DNA of 64,000 nt from Actinomadura opuntiae (GTDB lineage Bacteria; Actinomycetota; Actinomycetes; Streptosporangiales; Streptosporangiaceae). Of this stretch, positions 6,944 through 15,885 are shown piece by piece. The DNA is taken from assembly GCF_030283205.1 (NCBI RefSeq), contig NZ_JASNWF010000006.1:248001-312000 (forward strand). Reading direction: 5' to 3'. The notes under the pieces are model-generated. The model did not search any database and was not told the origin of the DNA. It saw only the letters and a program-made list of their open reading frames with translations. The position numbers and the translations under genes were made by a program. Every line of letters begins with the position of its first letter. Position 1 is the stretch's first letter.

Positions 6944-7812
6944 ACGCGCGCGGCGCCCGCACGAACGCGGTCCCGGAACTGGCGCTGGAACTGCTCGGCA
7001 TCGAGCCCGAGCCGTTCGCGGCGGCGCCCACGCTGAACCTGCGCATCGGACTGCGCCGCCCGGACGGCGGGCCCGTCCAGTGCGTCCTGCTCACCACGAC
7101 GGTGACGATCGCGACGGCGCGCCGCCGCCACGACGCGGCCGAACGCGCCCGGCTGGCCTGCGTGATAGGCCCGTCCGCCGTCCCGGACACGCCCGCGGAC
7201 GCGCCGCCGGACGCGCCGCCGGACGCGCCGCCGGACGCGCCGCCGGACACGCTCGCGGCCGCCGCGCCGGGCGGGCTGACGTGGGCGCGGATCGGCGTCA
7301 CCGTCCCGACGTTCCGCGGCGCGACCGAGCTGACCGTCGCGCTGCCCTGCGGCCACGACATGCAGGCCACCGCCGACCAGTACCTGCGCGCCCTGAACGG
7401 CGGCATGGTCCCGCTCGACCTGGCCTTCGACGGGACGGTCTTCTACCCGGGCGAGGACGGCGTGCTGCGCACCGCGCAGCTCCCGTGCCGGCATCGCGCG
7501 ACCGGCGAGCTTCCGGTCGCCGTGTGGCGCAGCCTCGTCGACCGCTACTACGGCGCCGTGCGGTGGCTGCGCCTGGACGAGGACCGCTTCGACCGCCTGG
7601 CCGCCTACCGGGCGCGCCGCGCGCACACCTCCTTCGACGACACCGTCGACGAGCTGCTGCGCGCCGCCGAGGCCCAGCACGGCGTCGCCGACGAGCCGGA
7701 CGATCCCGCGCGGCTGAGCGCGCTGAACGACACCGGCCCGGCCCTGCGCGACGTGGCGCTGAGCACGGAGATGGCCATGCGTCCGGAGGAGAGCGGGCCA
7801 TGGACCCCGTGA
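6940..7812 (+). CDS. DUF6084 family protein
   Basis: About 290 residues from GTG 6940, which overlaps the stop of the leader ORF; ATG 6922 in the same frame is the alternative and would add six residues. Landmarks that recall the DUF6084 family: PELALELLGIEPEPFAAAPT at the start, LPCGHDMQATADQYLRALNGGMVPLDLAF, GTVFY, and LPVAVWRSLVDRYYG...WLRLD followed by a C-terminal ARRAHTSFDDTVDELLRA. A (PPDA)n stretch of near-identical codons at 7198-7250 is inserted between two beta regions. From general knowledge, relatives sit near nickel hydrogenase genes with DUF6893; no hydrogenase is visible here. Soluble, function unknown. Family naming is from recognition, not a search. Confidence 0.65.
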   Translation: MNARGARTNAVPELALELLGIEPEPFAAAPTLNLRIGLRRPDGGPVQCVLLTTTVTIATARRRHDAAERARLACVIGPSAVPDTPADAPPDAPPDAPPDAPPDTLAAAAPGGLTWARIGVTVPTFRGATELTVALPCGHDMQATADQYLRALNGGMVPLDLAFDGTVFYPGEDGVLRTAQLPCRHRATGELPVAVWRSLVDRYYGAVRWLRLDEDRFDRLAAYRARRAHTSFDDTVDELLRAAEAQHGVADEPDDPARLSALNDTGPALRDVALSTEMAMRPEESGPWTP

Positions 7813-8678
7813 GGGCGATCGCCGAGACCGTCCTCTACGAAGGCCATCTGCTCTGGCCCTACCGGGCGTCGGCGGTGCGGCAACGGCAGCGCTGGACGAT
7901 CGGCGGCGTCCATCCGAAGGGCGCGGCGGAACGGTCCGGCGACCGCTGGACGGTGTCCGCGGAATTCCTCATGGAGACCGAGCCGGACGCGAGCGTGGAG
8001 TTCAAGCTGCGCTTCCTGCACGCGGTGCACCGCCAGGTGATGGACGGCGACGCCCCGGTGCAGGAACTGCGCACCGGGACCGGCGTGCACCGGACCCGGC
8101 CGGAGGCCCGCGAACAGGAGATCACCAGCGGCCGGCTGGACGTGGCGCGGCTGCTGCGCTCGCCCGTCCGCGTGCCCGTCGCGATCGCCGCGGGCCTCGC
8201 CGAGGAGCCGATCGAGGGCACGGCGTGGATCGCCCGCACCTGGGAGCGGGTGTCCGGGACCGTCGTGCTGTCGGCCGAGCAGGTCGGACCCGGAGCGGTC
8301 CGGCTGCGCGCCGTGGTCGTCAACACCGGCACCGCGGCCGACCGCGAGGAGGCGATGGCCGCGGCGATGCTCTGCGCGCACCTCGTCGCGGACGCGTCCG
8401 GCGGCGCGTTCGTCTCGCCGTCCGACCCGCCCGGGCACCTCGCGGACGCCGCGGCGGCCTGCCGCAGCGACGGCCTCTGGCCGGTCCTGGCGGGCGCCCC
8501 GGGCGGCCACGGCACGGTGCTCGCCGCGCCGATCGTCCTGTACGACTGGCCGCAGGTGGCCCCGCAGACTCCGGCCGACCTGTTCGGCGGCACCGGTCTC
8601 GACCGGCTGCTGGCCGCGCTGTCGTCCGGCGACCCGCGCGGCACGGACCGCGCCACGACCGGAACGGGAAGGAGTTGA
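7800..8678 (+). CDS. Conserved hypothetical protein in DUF6084 operon
   Basis: 292 residues, starting at ATG 7800 inside the end of the DUF6084 gene (13-bp overlap), so the two are coupled. The opening MDPVRAIAETVLYEGHLLWPYRASAVRQRQRWTIGG and the central RTGTGVHRTRPEAREQEI look like a conserved, soluble, beta-rich protein. FVSPSDPPGHLADAAAACRSDGLWPVL and APIVLYDWPQVAPQTPADLFGGT follow near the C-terminus. No enzymatic motif, membrane segment or signal peptide is seen. Being between DUF6084 and a DUF6893 micro-protein suggests a shared process, possibly metalloenzyme assembly as in hydrogenase-linked relatives, but that is inference. Confidence 0.75.
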   Translation: MDPVRAIAETVLYEGHLLWPYRASAVRQRQRWTIGGVHPKGAAERSGDRWTVSAEFLMETEPDASVEFKLRFLHAVHRQVMDGDAPVQELRTGTGVHRTRPEAREQEITSGRLDVARLLRSPVRVPVAIAAGLAEEPIEGTAWIARTWERVSGTVVLSAEQVGPGAVRLRAVVVNTGTAADREEAMAAAMLCAHLVADASGGAFVSPSDPPGHLADAAAACRSDGLWPVLAGAPGGHGTVLAAPIVLYDWPQVAPQTPADLFGGTGLDRLLAALSSGDPRGTDRATTGTGRS

Positions 8679-8683
8679 ACACG

Positions 8684-8845
8684 ATGATGAAGCAGAACAT
8701 GCGGCGGGCGGGCATGCGCAGGCAGGGCGCCATGCGGGCGATGGCGGCCCGGATGATGGTCGGGATGCTGGCGGCCGCCATGGCCGCCATCCTGATCAAG
8801 CAGATGCCGGCGCTGATGCGCCGCACCAGGTCCGACCAGGACTGA
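8684..8845 (+). CDS. DUF6893-like membrane micro-protein
   Basis: 53 residues, MMKQNMRRAG..., with AAGGAG a few bases upstream and only 5 bp after the previous stop, so third gene of the operon. It begins with a very Met/Arg-rich stretch, has one hydrophobic helix (about residues 25-41, MVGMLAAAMAAILIKQM) and ends in charged residues: a single-span membrane peptide with a positively charged N-terminus. Matches the size and shape of DUF6893-type small proteins. Role unknown. A strong terminator follows immediately. Confidence 0.6.
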   Translation: MMKQNMRRAGMRRQGAMRAMAARMMVGMLAAAMAAILIKQMPALMRRTRSDQD

Positions 8846-8850
8846 CTCCA

Positions 8851-8889
8851 GGAGAAAGGCGCGCCCGAATCCCGGGCGCGCCTTTCTCC
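8851..8889. terminator. Bidirectional stem-loop terminator
   Basis: GGAGAAAGGCGCGCCCG (8851-8867), 5-base loop, exact complement CGGGCGCGCCTTTCTCC (8873-8889). It lies between the convergent DUF6893 gene and the AAA ATPase gene and can end transcription from both sides. The 17-bp stem has no long T tract, as is usual in actinomycetes. Confidence 0.85.
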
Positions 8890-8911
8890 GTCCCTGAGCC
8901 CCGGCGCCGCG

Positions 8912-11900
8912 TCAGCGGGGGCGGAGGGTCTTCTCTATTGCGGTGAGCTGGTCGGCCATGTGGAGGAGAGCGCCCACGGACGGGTCGTCCCGGTGGGCGG
9001 CGAGGGTCCGGTCGCGGACGTAAGCGGCCTTGATCTGCGTCCAGCGGGCCTGCTGCTCGGGGGTGAGGGCGCCGCGGAGTTCGGCGAGTTTCAGCAGGTT
9101 GGCCTCGGCGCCGGTGGTGAGGGTTTGCGCTTCGGCCCGGTAGTGGTCGTCGATGAGGGTCTCGAGTTCGTCGGCGTTCATCACCGGCAGGATGCGTTCG
9201 GCGAGCCGGTTCATGTCGCGGTAGGAGCCCTGGAGGCGGAACGGCGGCTCGGTGCGGGACGCGTCGTCCTGCGCGGCGGAGGCGATGTAGGCGCGGTTCA
9301 CCGCCAGCACGACCCGCTGGACGTGCCGGAGCTTGGCCATCACGGACAGGACCTGGTCGAGCTCCGCCTGCGAGTAGGGGTGGGCGAGGCGGTCCGGGCG
9401 GACGCCCCGGTCGCCGGACGCCAGCCGGACGAGCAGCTCGACGTCGCCGCGGTCGCGGCCGGCGAGCGGGGCGAGCACCGGGTTGGACGTCAGCGCATTT
9501 TCGACGTAGCTGAGCGCGAACAGCCCGTCCTTGCCGGACAGGACGTCGCCGAGGTTCCACACGTCGGCGCGGTTGGCGAGCATGTCGGGGATCTGGAAGC
9601 GTCGGCCCGACTCGGTGTAGGGGTTGCCGGCCATGCAGACCGCGAAGCGCTTGCCGCGCAGGTCGTACGCGCGTGCGGCGCCCTCGATCCGGCGCTGGGC
9701 GTCGCAGAGCGGAATGAACCTCTGCAGGAACTCCGGCGAGGTGTGCTGCACGTCGTCCAGGTAGAGCAGGACGTTGTCGCCCATCTCCAGCGCGAAGTTG
9801 ATCTTCTCGACCTCGCGGGCGGCGGTGGCGTCGGGCGCCTTCGCCGGGTCGAGGGACGTGACCTCGTGCCCGAGCGCCGGGCCGTCGATCTTGACCAGGG
9901 CGAGGCCCAGGCGGTCGGCGACGTACTCCATCAGGGTGGTCTTGCCATAGCCGGGCGGCGAGATCAGCAGGAGCAGGCCCATCTGGTCGGTGCGCCTGCC
10001 GTCGCCGGTCGCGCCGAGCTGCTTGGCGAGGTTGTCGCCGATGAGCGGGAGGTACACCTCGTCGACGAGGCGGTTGCGGACGAACGCGCTCATCGTCCGC
10101 GGCTTGAGGCCGGCCAGGCCGAGACGCCGGGACTCCGCCGCGATGAGGTCGTTGCGCCTGCGCTGGTAGGCGCGGAACGCGGGGACGCGCTCGGTTCGGA
10201 AGCGGTGGGTGCGGGCGAGGAACTCGTCCAGGCGCAGGTCCAGGCGGCGGCCGGTGATGCGGGGATGGGCGCCGAGCAGGTCGTCGACGGGGGCGGTCAG
10301 CGCGGCGGGCGAGTCGTAGCGGGCCGACGGGCAGAGCAGGGTCGCGACGGCCTCGGGCAGGTCGTCCGGGTCGGCGTCCGGAGCGGCGGCCAGGTGGGAG
10401 CCGAGCCAGGTCTCGGCGAGCTGGTGGCGTGCGGCGAGGTCGCCGCCGAGGGCGCGCAGGTCCTCCTCCAGGCCGGGCAGGTGCGGGCCGAACGACTTCA
10501 GCAGCTCGCGGGCGCCGGTGCTGGTGACGAACCCGTCCGGCGCGGTGGTCAGCTCCTCGACCAGGTACTCGGCGGCCTGGTGGGCGTCCGGGGCGGGCAG
10601 GCCGGTGCGCGCCGCGAAGTCCGCGACGGACGCGGCCAGCTCGGCGATCAGGCCGGCCGGCGCGTCCGTGCGGCCGAAGGCCCGGCGGGCCCGGACCAGG
10701 GAGCGGGCGCGGGTCGTCCAGGCGGCGCGGGCGGACGCGTCGGGGCCGTGCGTCCAGAACAACTGTGCGGCGGCGCGCGCGGCGGACGGGTAGCGCAGCA
10801 GCCCCGCGTCGGCGTACAGGCGCAGCAGCACGTCCAGGATGCGGGCGGCGTCGTGGTCGTGGACGCCCCGCTCGTAGCCCTCGTCGTAGCGGTCGGCCGC
10901 CGCCTCCCGCACCACCCGCAGCAGGTCGGCGTCCCGCAGCTCGGCGACCGGGCGGGACGCGAGGATCGACGCGGCGAGGTACTCGGCGCGGTACGTCTCC
11001 GGCGTCTCCGAGACGAGGGTCTGGCTCCACAGCTCGCGGGTCGCGGCGAACGCCTCGTCGCGGACGGGCGCGCGGTAGCCGGTCCCGGTGATCGTGAACG
11101 CGATCCCGCCGTCGTGCGGGACGAGCGTCAGCTCGATCGGGCGGGTGTTCACCGCGAACCGGTGCCGGCCGAGCCGGATCGTCGCGCCGCCGTCGCCGTA
11201 CAGGTCGAGCCGGTCGCGCAGCGCCCGCGCCGCCTCCTGCCGGGCCGCCTTCACCCGCCCGTCCAGCTCCTCGGCGCGGACGTCGTCGCCGAGGTCGCGC
11301 AGCTCGCCGGCGATCGCGCGGAGCCGCGCCACCATCGCGTCGGTCGCGAAGTAGGCGTTGACCTCGTCGGGCGAGGCGAGCGTCGCGGCCCGCCGCCGCA
11401 CCCCGGTGACGATCCGATCGGCGGACTCAGCGAGCCGCGCCGCGCGGCGCGTCCGCTCGTCCAGCAGCGCCTGCCGCCGGGACGAGAACGCCTCGTGCAG
11501 CTCGGTGCGCTTGGTCTCCAGCTCGGAGACGAACTCCTCCAGCTCGGCGAAGCGCGCCTGCAGCGTCTCCAGGCGGAGCAGCAGGCGGCCGAGCTGCTCG
11601 TCGCAGCGCTCCGGCGTGGACGCGCCCGCCACCGCGCCCGCGACCGCCTGGTCGAGCAGCGCGAGCTCGGCGGCGAACGCGGCGCGGCCCTCGTGTTCCA
11701 GCAGGTCGCGGCGCCGGTTGTCCAGGACGGCGCGGGCCCGGTTGAGCCCGCCGAGGACCTCGCCGACCCGCTCCAGGATCGCGGTGCGGGCGGTGGCGTC
11801 GGTGATGTCGAGGTCCCCGACGACCTCGGTGACGACCTCCAGGCCCTCGTTCTGCGCGTCGATCAGCTCGGCGAGCGGCACCGCGTCGGCGGCCGTGGCG

Positions 11901-13720
11901 ATGGCGGCGGCGGCCTCGGTGATGCGCTCGACCTCCGCGTGGTAGCCGGTGAACGCGTCCTCGCCCTGGAGGAACCGGACGGACCGCTCGCCGAGGCCGC
12001 GCAGCTCCGTCTCGACCGTCGCCGACAGCTCGTCGATGCGGCCGGTGTCGACATACCGCAGGTCGCGGAGCGTTTCGAGACGCCCCAGCGCGCGGCGCAT
12101 CCCGGCGAGCTGCGCGATCCAGCCGTCCGCCGTCGCGGGCGCCTCGCCGTTCACCCGCCGGACCAGCGCCGCGACCTGCCCGGCGGCCTCGTCCAGCGCG
12201 GCCGCCGCCTGCTCGGTGAGCGCGCGGACCTTCGCGTACTCCTCCAGCACCTGCCCGGCCGTCGCGCGGACCTCCGCGAGCGGTGCGGCCAGGTCGCCCA
12301 GCTCCTCGTCGGCCAGCCAGTGGAACAGGTCGGCCGTCCGCGTGCACGCCGCGATCAGCGCCTCGAACACCCGCGCGGACGGCGACATCTCGTCCGCCAT
12401 CCGGGTGATCGACAGGCACTCGGAGATGCCCCGGACCAGGTCGGCGTTGCCGACCCGCTCCAGCGGGCCCGTCCCGACCGGCTGCGCGGCGGCGTGCTCC
12501 TCCGACGCGAACGGCGTCGCCCACACCTGCGCCGGATGCGCCCGGACCGGCTCGGCCGGCAGCGCCCGCAGCACCACCAGCGCCCCGTCGTCGAACAGCG
12601 CGTACCCGTGGCAGGTGATCGGTGCCGCGACCCGCTTGCGGATCACGTTGTACGGCAGCAGCAGCGACCGCCCGTCCGCCCGCGAATGGAACACGTACAG
12701 GACGTCCTCGCCGTTGGGGGACCGGACGACCCGCTCGTACTCCAGCCCGGAGACGTCGGTGTCGAACGTCTTCACCACGCCCGTGTCCAGGCAGTAGCCG
12801 CCAGGAAAGACGATCCCGTGGTCGTCGGGCAGCCGCCGGCACGCCTGCGCGATCCCGTCGAGCCGCACGACCTCCTTCGTCCGGACGTTGAACACCAGAT
12901 GCCGCCACGCCGGCTCGTTGTACGGGCGGATCCGCAGCAGGATCAGCGCGCCGACCCGCGCGTACCGGACGTCGGCGTCCGCGAGGGCCTGCAGCGGCTC
13001 GTCCACCGGCTCGCGGAACACGCCGTCGCCGGTACCCGTGTCGTTCTCGATCTTGACGGTCAGCGCCCCGCCGACCGTCCCGACGAACACCTCGCCCTCG
13101 ATCGAGATGTGCGGGTGCGGGCCCCGGACGTGGTCGTCGCGGGTCGTCCCGATCCACTCGACGTCGTGCGCGGGCGGGAACGCGTGGTCGCGTTCGCCCT
13201 GGTTGTCCTCGTAGGCGACGGTGCCGTCCGGTGCCGTCCGCCAGCGCAGGACGCGCACGTCCGACACCTGCGGGCCGGTCTGGAACACCGCGAGGAGCCG
13301 CCCGTCCACCCGCCGGAGCTGGAGCAGCCGCGCCTGCCGGTAGTAGCGGACCGTGTCGGCGAAGTCGCGGCGGAAGTGCGGGTCGTCCAGCAGCCCCGGC
13401 ACCGCGTCCGGGCCCGCCGGAGCGAATCCGCCGCCGTCCTCGAACCGGTGCAGCGAGAACACGTCCTCGACCGCGGTCTCGCCCACGGCGGCGGGCGTGT
13501 CGCAGCCGAGCAGCAGCACCCTGCCGATTGCGACCACGTCGCGGGGCACGCCCGCGCGTTCCGTCCGGACCTGCTCGGTGCCGGTCAGCCGCAGCTCCGC
13601 GCCGCCGAACACCTCCAGCCGGCGGGCGTTCAGCGCCTCGGCCCGCCGCGCCGTCTCCGCCGCCCGCTCCGCGAGCCGCGCCCGCAGCACCTCGTACGTC
13701 CCCTGGTCGAGCCCGCTCAC
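8912..13720 (-). CDS. Giant AAA ATPase, 'DNA repair ATPase' type (DUF3686)
   Basis: 1602 residues from GTG 13720 with GGAGGGG upstream. Three parts are visible: an N-terminal beta-rich region (about 1-430), resembling the DUF3686 module of proteins annotated as DNA repair ATPases; a long alpha-helical, Ala/Glu/Arg-rich coiled-coil middle (about 430-900); and a C-terminal AAA+ domain with Walker A PPGYGKTT at 1255-1262 and Walker B NVLLYLDDVQH near 1317, followed by CMAGNPYTESGRRFQIPDML (sensor region). The MoxR-like ATPase probably remodels a complex at the membrane with the flotillin encoded upstream. The 'DNA repair' label is traditional and unproven. Last gene of the operon, after a large hairpin. 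Confidence 0.8.
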   Translation of the reverse strand: MSGLDQGTYEVLRARLAERAAETARRAEALNARRLEVFGGAELRLTGTEQVRTERAGVPRDVVAIGRVLLLGCDTPAAVGETAVEDVFSLHRFEDGGGFAPAGPDAVPGLLDDPHFRRDFADTVRYYRQARLLQLRRVDGRLLAVFQTGPQVSDVRVLRWRTAPDGTVAYEDNQGERDHAFPPAHDVEWIGTTRDDHVRGPHPHISIEGEVFVGTVGGALTVKIENDTGTGDGVFREPVDEPLQALADADVRYARVGALILLRIRPYNEPAWRHLVFNVRTKEVVRLDGIAQACRRLPDDHGIVFPGGYCLDTGVVKTFDTDVSGLEYERVVRSPNGEDVLYVFHSRADGRSLLLPYNVIRKRVAAPITCHGYALFDDGALVVLRALPAEPVRAHPAQVWATPFASEEHAAAQPVGTGPLERVGNADLVRGISECLSITRMADEMSPSARVFEALIAACTRTADLFHWLADEELGDLAAPLAEVRATAGQVLEEYAKVRALTEQAAAALDEAAGQVAALVRRVNGEAPATADGWIAQLAGMRRALGRLETLRDLRYVDTGRIDELSATVETELRGLGERSVRFLQGEDAFTGYHAEVERITEAAAAIATAADAVPLAELIDAQNEGLEVVTEVVGDLDITDATARTAILERVGEVLGGLNRARAVLDNRRRDLLEHEGRAAFAAELALLDQAVAGAVAGASTPERCDEQLGRLLLRLETLQARFAELEEFVSELETKRTELHEAFSSRRQALLDERTRRAARLAESADRIVTGVRRRAATLASPDEVNAYFATDAMVARLRAIAGELRDLGDDVRAEELDGRVKAARQEAARALRDRLDLYGDGGATIRLGRHRFAVNTRPIELTLVPHDGGIAFTITGTGYRAPVRDEAFAATRELWSQTLVSETPETYRAEYLAASILASRPVAELRDADLLRVVREAAADRYDEGYERGVHDHDAARILDVLLRLYADAGLLRYPSAARAAAQLFWTHGPDASARAAWTTRARSLVRARRAFGRTDAPAGLIAELAASVADFAARTGLPAPDAHQAAEYLVEELTTAPDGFVTSTGARELLKSFGPHLPGLEEDLRALGGDLAARHQLAETWLGSHLAAAPDADPDDLPEAVATLLCPSARYDSPAALTAPVDDLLGAHPRITGRRLDLRLDEFLARTHRFRTERVPAFRAYQRRRNDLIAAESRRLGLAGLKPRTMSAFVRNRLVDEVYLPLIGDNLAKQLGATGDGRRTDQMGLLLLISPPGYGKTTLMEYVADRLGLALVKIDGPALGHEVTSLDPAKAPDATAAREVEKINFALEMGDNVLLYLDDVQHTSPEFLQRFIPLCDAQRRIEGAARAYDLRGKRFAVCMAGNPYTESGRRFQIPDMLANRADVWNLGDVLSGKDGLFALSYVENALTSNPVLAPLAGRDRGDVELLVRLASGDRGVRPDRLAHPYSQAELDQVLSVMAKLRHVQRVVLAVNRAYIASAAQDDASRTEPPFRLQGSYRDMNRLAERILPVMNADELETLIDDHYRAEAQTLTTGAEANLLKLAELRGALTPEQQARWTQIKAAYVRDRTLAAHRDDPSVGALLHMADQLTAIEKTLRPR

Positions 13721-13756
13721 GCGTCCCCTCCGCTCTCCATCATGAACACCCGTTCA

Positions 13757-13808
13757 CTTGCGGCGTGTCGTCGTTATGCGACGCCGCATAACGACGACAC
13801 GCCGCAAG
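13757..13808. other. Perfect 24-bp hairpin between flotillin and AAA ATPase genes
   Basis: Left arm 13757-13780 (begins CTTGCGGCGTGTCGTCG), loop ACGC, right arm 13785-13808 complementary at every position. It begins six bases past the flotillin stop and ends 37 bases before the ATPase GTG, on the transcript of the minus-strand operon. There is no T tract. It could be a partial terminator setting the ratio of the two products, an mRNA-stabilising element, or a repeat-derived palindrome. Confidence 0.8.
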
Positions 13809-13814
13809 TCGACG

Positions 13815-15836
13815 TCAGGTCGCCGGGGTGAGGGGGGTGCCGTTGGCGGCGGTGAGGGGGGCGTTGGCGACGCCGAGGCGTTCGGCGGCGTCCAGCAGGT
13901 CGCTGAGCGCGGGCGCGTTCGGGCCGCCGGACGAGGCTAGCCGCGTCAGCAGCGCCGCGATCGTCAGGTCCCCGACGCCTCCGCCGCCCGCCGACTCCAG
14001 GATCCGCGTCAGGTCGCCGGCGAACGAGCCGGTCCCGTCCAGCCACGGACCGCCCAGCGCCCGCGCGACCTGCGAGTTCTCCACGAACCCGTCCACACTC
14101 TTGCCGAGCGCGACCGACCCGACGAGCTTGTCGAAGAACACGCTGTCGCCGCCGACGATGTCGATGTCGGCCTTCTCCAGCCCAGCCGCGAGCACCGCCG
14201 CCTGCGCCTCCGCGACGTCCCGCTGCACCTGGATCCCGGCGAGCCGGATGTCCTTCTCCGCCTGCAACCGCAGCCGGTACTCCTCGTGCTGGCGCGTCGC
14301 GTCGTCCAGCGCCGCCATCGCCGCCGCCTTGTCGGTCAGCCCCTCCGCCTCGGCCTTCAGCGCCTCCCGGATCCGCGCCGCCTCGGCGAGGGCCTTCCGC
14401 TCGGCGACCGCCGCCTCCGCGCGGCCGACCTTCTCGATCGCCGCCGCGTCCCGCTCCCGGACCTCGACCTGCGCGAGGCCCTCCGCCGCGGCCTCCGCGC
14501 GGATCCCCTCGGCCAGCCGGACCTTCGCCTGCGCGTCCAGCTCGGACGCCTGCCGCCGCGACTCGGCCATCGTCAGCTGCTCGCGGGCGCGGTGCTGGGC
14601 CGCGGCCTCCGCCGCCTCCGCCGCCTTGATGTCCTTGACCAGGCTCTCCTGCGCCTCCGCCTCGGCCTGGATGATCACCGCCTGCCGGGTGCGCTCGGCC
14701 TCCTCCACCACCCGCACCCGCTTGATGGCCTCCTCCTGCTCGGCGACGGTCCGCTCGACCGCGATGCGCTCGCGCACCACGTCGGCGATCGCCCGCTTCT
14801 CCGCCTCGATCTCCTTGTTCGCCGCGATCCGGGTCAGCTCCGTCTCGCGCTCGCGGGCGATGACCTCCAGCATCCGGTCCTTCTCGATCCGCTCGTTCTC
14901 GACCGCGATGACCCGTTCCTTGTTCTTCTCCGCCACCGCGACCTCGCGGTTGCGGTTCTCCTGCTGCACGCCGAGCTGCTCGTCGGTGCGGATGTCCGCG
15001 GTCCGCGCGCGCAGCCGCTCCTCGGCCTGCACCCGCTCGGTCTCCGCCTGCTCCCGCGCCCGGACGGTCTCGATCTCGCGCCGCTGCCGCAGCTCCGCGT
15101 CCGCCTGGCGGCGCTCCAGCTCCAGGATCGCCTCGCGCGCCTCGACGTTCTGCCGGGTGATCTCCTTCTCCTCGTTGCGGGTGTACTCGTTGGTGCGGAC
15201 GTGCTCGATCGCGGTCAGCTCGGTGATCTTCCGGATGCCCTGCGCGTCCAGGATGTTGGACCCGTCCAGCGACAGCAGCGGCGTCTGCTCCAGGTAGTCG
15301 ATCGCCGCGTCCTCCAGGCTGTAGCCGTTCAGGTCGGTGCCGATGAGCTCGATGATGTGGTCGCGGAACTCGTGCCGGCGGGTGTACAGGTCGGTGAAGT
15401 CCAGGTGCTTGCCGACGGTCTTGAGCGCCTCGGAGAACTTCGCCGCGAACAGCGCCTGCAGCGTGTCCTGGTGGCTCGCGCGGTCGGTGCCGATTGCCTG
15501 CGCCACCTTGATCACGTCCTCGACGGTCTTGTTGACCCGGACGAAGAACGTGATGCGGATGTCGGCGCGGATGTTGTCCCGGCAGATCAGCCCGTCCCGG
15601 CCGGTCCGCTCGATCTCGATCGTCTTCACCGAGATGTCCATCAGCTCGGCCTTGTGCAGGACGGGCAGCACGACGGCGCCGGTGAAGGTGACGTCGACCT
15701 TCTTCAGCTTGGAGATGATCAGCGCGCTGCCCTGGTCGACCTTGCGGAACAGCCGGGTCATCATCAGGGTCGTGCCGAGCGCGATGAGGAGCGCGAGCGC
15801 GATCAGCACGCCCGCTCCGATCGTGATGGCGTCCAT
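13815..15836 (-). CDS. Flotillin/SPFH-domain membrane protein, YqiK-like
   Basis: 673 residues from ATG 15836 (MDAITIGAGVLIALALLIAL). One N-terminal membrane segment (residues 4-28) is followed by the SPFH/band-7 domain (about 30-230; KVDQGSALIISKLKKVDVTFTGAVVLPVLHKAELMDISVKTIEI). A very long charged coiled coil with Glu/Ala/Arg repeats (about 240-540) and a tail of flotillin type follow. Flotillins build membrane scaffolds and lipid microdomains. Immediately upstream in the same direction is an OB-fold membrane protein of the kind that accompanies E. coli YqiK (YqiJ), and downstream an AAA ATPase, suggesting a membrane-stress or membrane-organising complex. Confidence 0.85.
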   Translation of the reverse strand: MDAITIGAGVLIALALLIALGTTLMMTRLFRKVDQGSALIISKLKKVDVTFTGAVVLPVLHKAELMDISVKTIEIERTGRDGLICRDNIRADIRITFFVRVNKTVEDVIKVAQAIGTDRASHQDTLQALFAAKFSEALKTVGKHLDFTDLYTRRHEFRDHIIELIGTDLNGYSLEDAAIDYLEQTPLLSLDGSNILDAQGIRKITELTAIEHVRTNEYTRNEEKEITRQNVEAREAILELERRQADAELRQRREIETVRAREQAETERVQAEERLRARTADIRTDEQLGVQQENRNREVAVAEKNKERVIAVENERIEKDRMLEVIARERETELTRIAANKEIEAEKRAIADVVRERIAVERTVAEQEEAIKRVRVVEEAERTRQAVIIQAEAEAQESLVKDIKAAEAAEAAAQHRAREQLTMAESRRQASELDAQAKVRLAEGIRAEAAAEGLAQVEVRERDAAAIEKVGRAEAAVAERKALAEAARIREALKAEAEGLTDKAAAMAALDDATRQHEEYRLRLQAEKDIRLAGIQVQRDVAEAQAAVLAAGLEKADIDIVGGDSVFFDKLVGSVALGKSVDGFVENSQVARALGGPWLDGTGSFAGDLTRILESAGGGGVGDLTIAALLTRLASSGGPNAPALSDLLDAAERLGVANAPLTAANGTPLTPAT

Positions 15837-15885
15837 CGGGATCCCTGTCTGGTCGGGGGGATGTGGGATGCGGGGGAGAGGGAGG

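Noticed and set aside
8960..13831. A 1623-codon open frame on the plus strand opposite the AAA ATPase gene
   Set aside because: It is an antisense frame kept open by extreme GC content. It has Val/Gly/Arg-rich composition and no domain, while the minus strand has Walker motifs and a ribosome binding site.
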